Source: Chloroflexota bacterium
GTDB taxonomy: Bacteria; Chloroflexota; Anaerolineae; Ardenticatenales; Ardenticatenaceae
NCBI GenBank assembly: GCA_003520455.1
Contig: DOUV01000659.1
Location: 1-7,447 of the forward strand
DNA length: 7,447 bases
Direction: 5' to 3'
Below the pieces are notes generated by a model. It saw nothing but the letters and a program-made list of their open reading frames with translations, was not told the origin of the DNA and made no database searches. Of this stretch, positions 7,411 through 7,447 are shown one piece after another (the first letter of the stretch is position 1; the number at the start of each line of letters is the position of its first letter). Made by a program: the position numbers and the translations under genes.

Positions 7411-7447
7411 GGCGGTTGTTCTCTTCTAGAGCACCGGTCACGTCATC

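Overview
This high-GC window suggests a member of the Chloroflexota or a close relative. That assignment is inference. It rests on base composition, on an RT-associated Cas1/Cas2 module, and on a solute-binding lipoprotein whose Val-Glu-Lys-Val-Val-Thr-rich linker resembles those I associate with Chloroflexota lipoproteins. All convincing genes lie on the + strand and fall into two unrelated blocks.

Block 1 (about 1-2053) is a CRISPR adaptation module with a reverse-transcription arm. It starts with the C-terminal end of a reverse transcriptase whose start lies outside the window. Next come a stand-alone type 1 RNase H with an intact D-E-D-D active site, then cas1 and cas2. The cas1 ribosome-binding site lies inside the last codons of the RNase H gene, so the two are very probably co-transcribed and coupled. 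RT plus Cas1/Cas2 is a known route for acquiring spacers from RNA. A dedicated RNase H between them is the most interesting feature here, because it could remove the RNA strand of the RNA:cDNA hybrid before or during integration. A perfect 34-nt palindrome separates cas1 from cas2. No CRISPR array, cas6 or effector gene is visible.

The stretch 2054-2451 has no gene I can support. It holds two moderate hairpins near the end of the cas block. Just before the next gene it holds a long, near-perfect AT-rich inverted repeat that overlaps a plausible promoter, and this looks like an operator.

Block 2 (2452-7311) is a transport operon under a probable local regulator. It encodes an RpiR/MurR-type regulator (HTH plus SIS), a family 5 solute-binding lipoprotein (DppA/OppA type), and two inner-membrane permeases of the DppB and DppC types. 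The ATPase genes are not in the window and may follow downstream. A strong hairpin lies between the binding-protein gene and the first permease gene, a usual place for an element that keeps binding-protein mRNA abundant. A related but interrupted hairpin with the same arm sequences follows the second permease gene. The substrate cannot be read from sequence. An SIS-domain regulator next to a peptide-type ABC importer would fit a phosphosugar or amino-sugar signal, possibly with peptide or muropeptide uptake.
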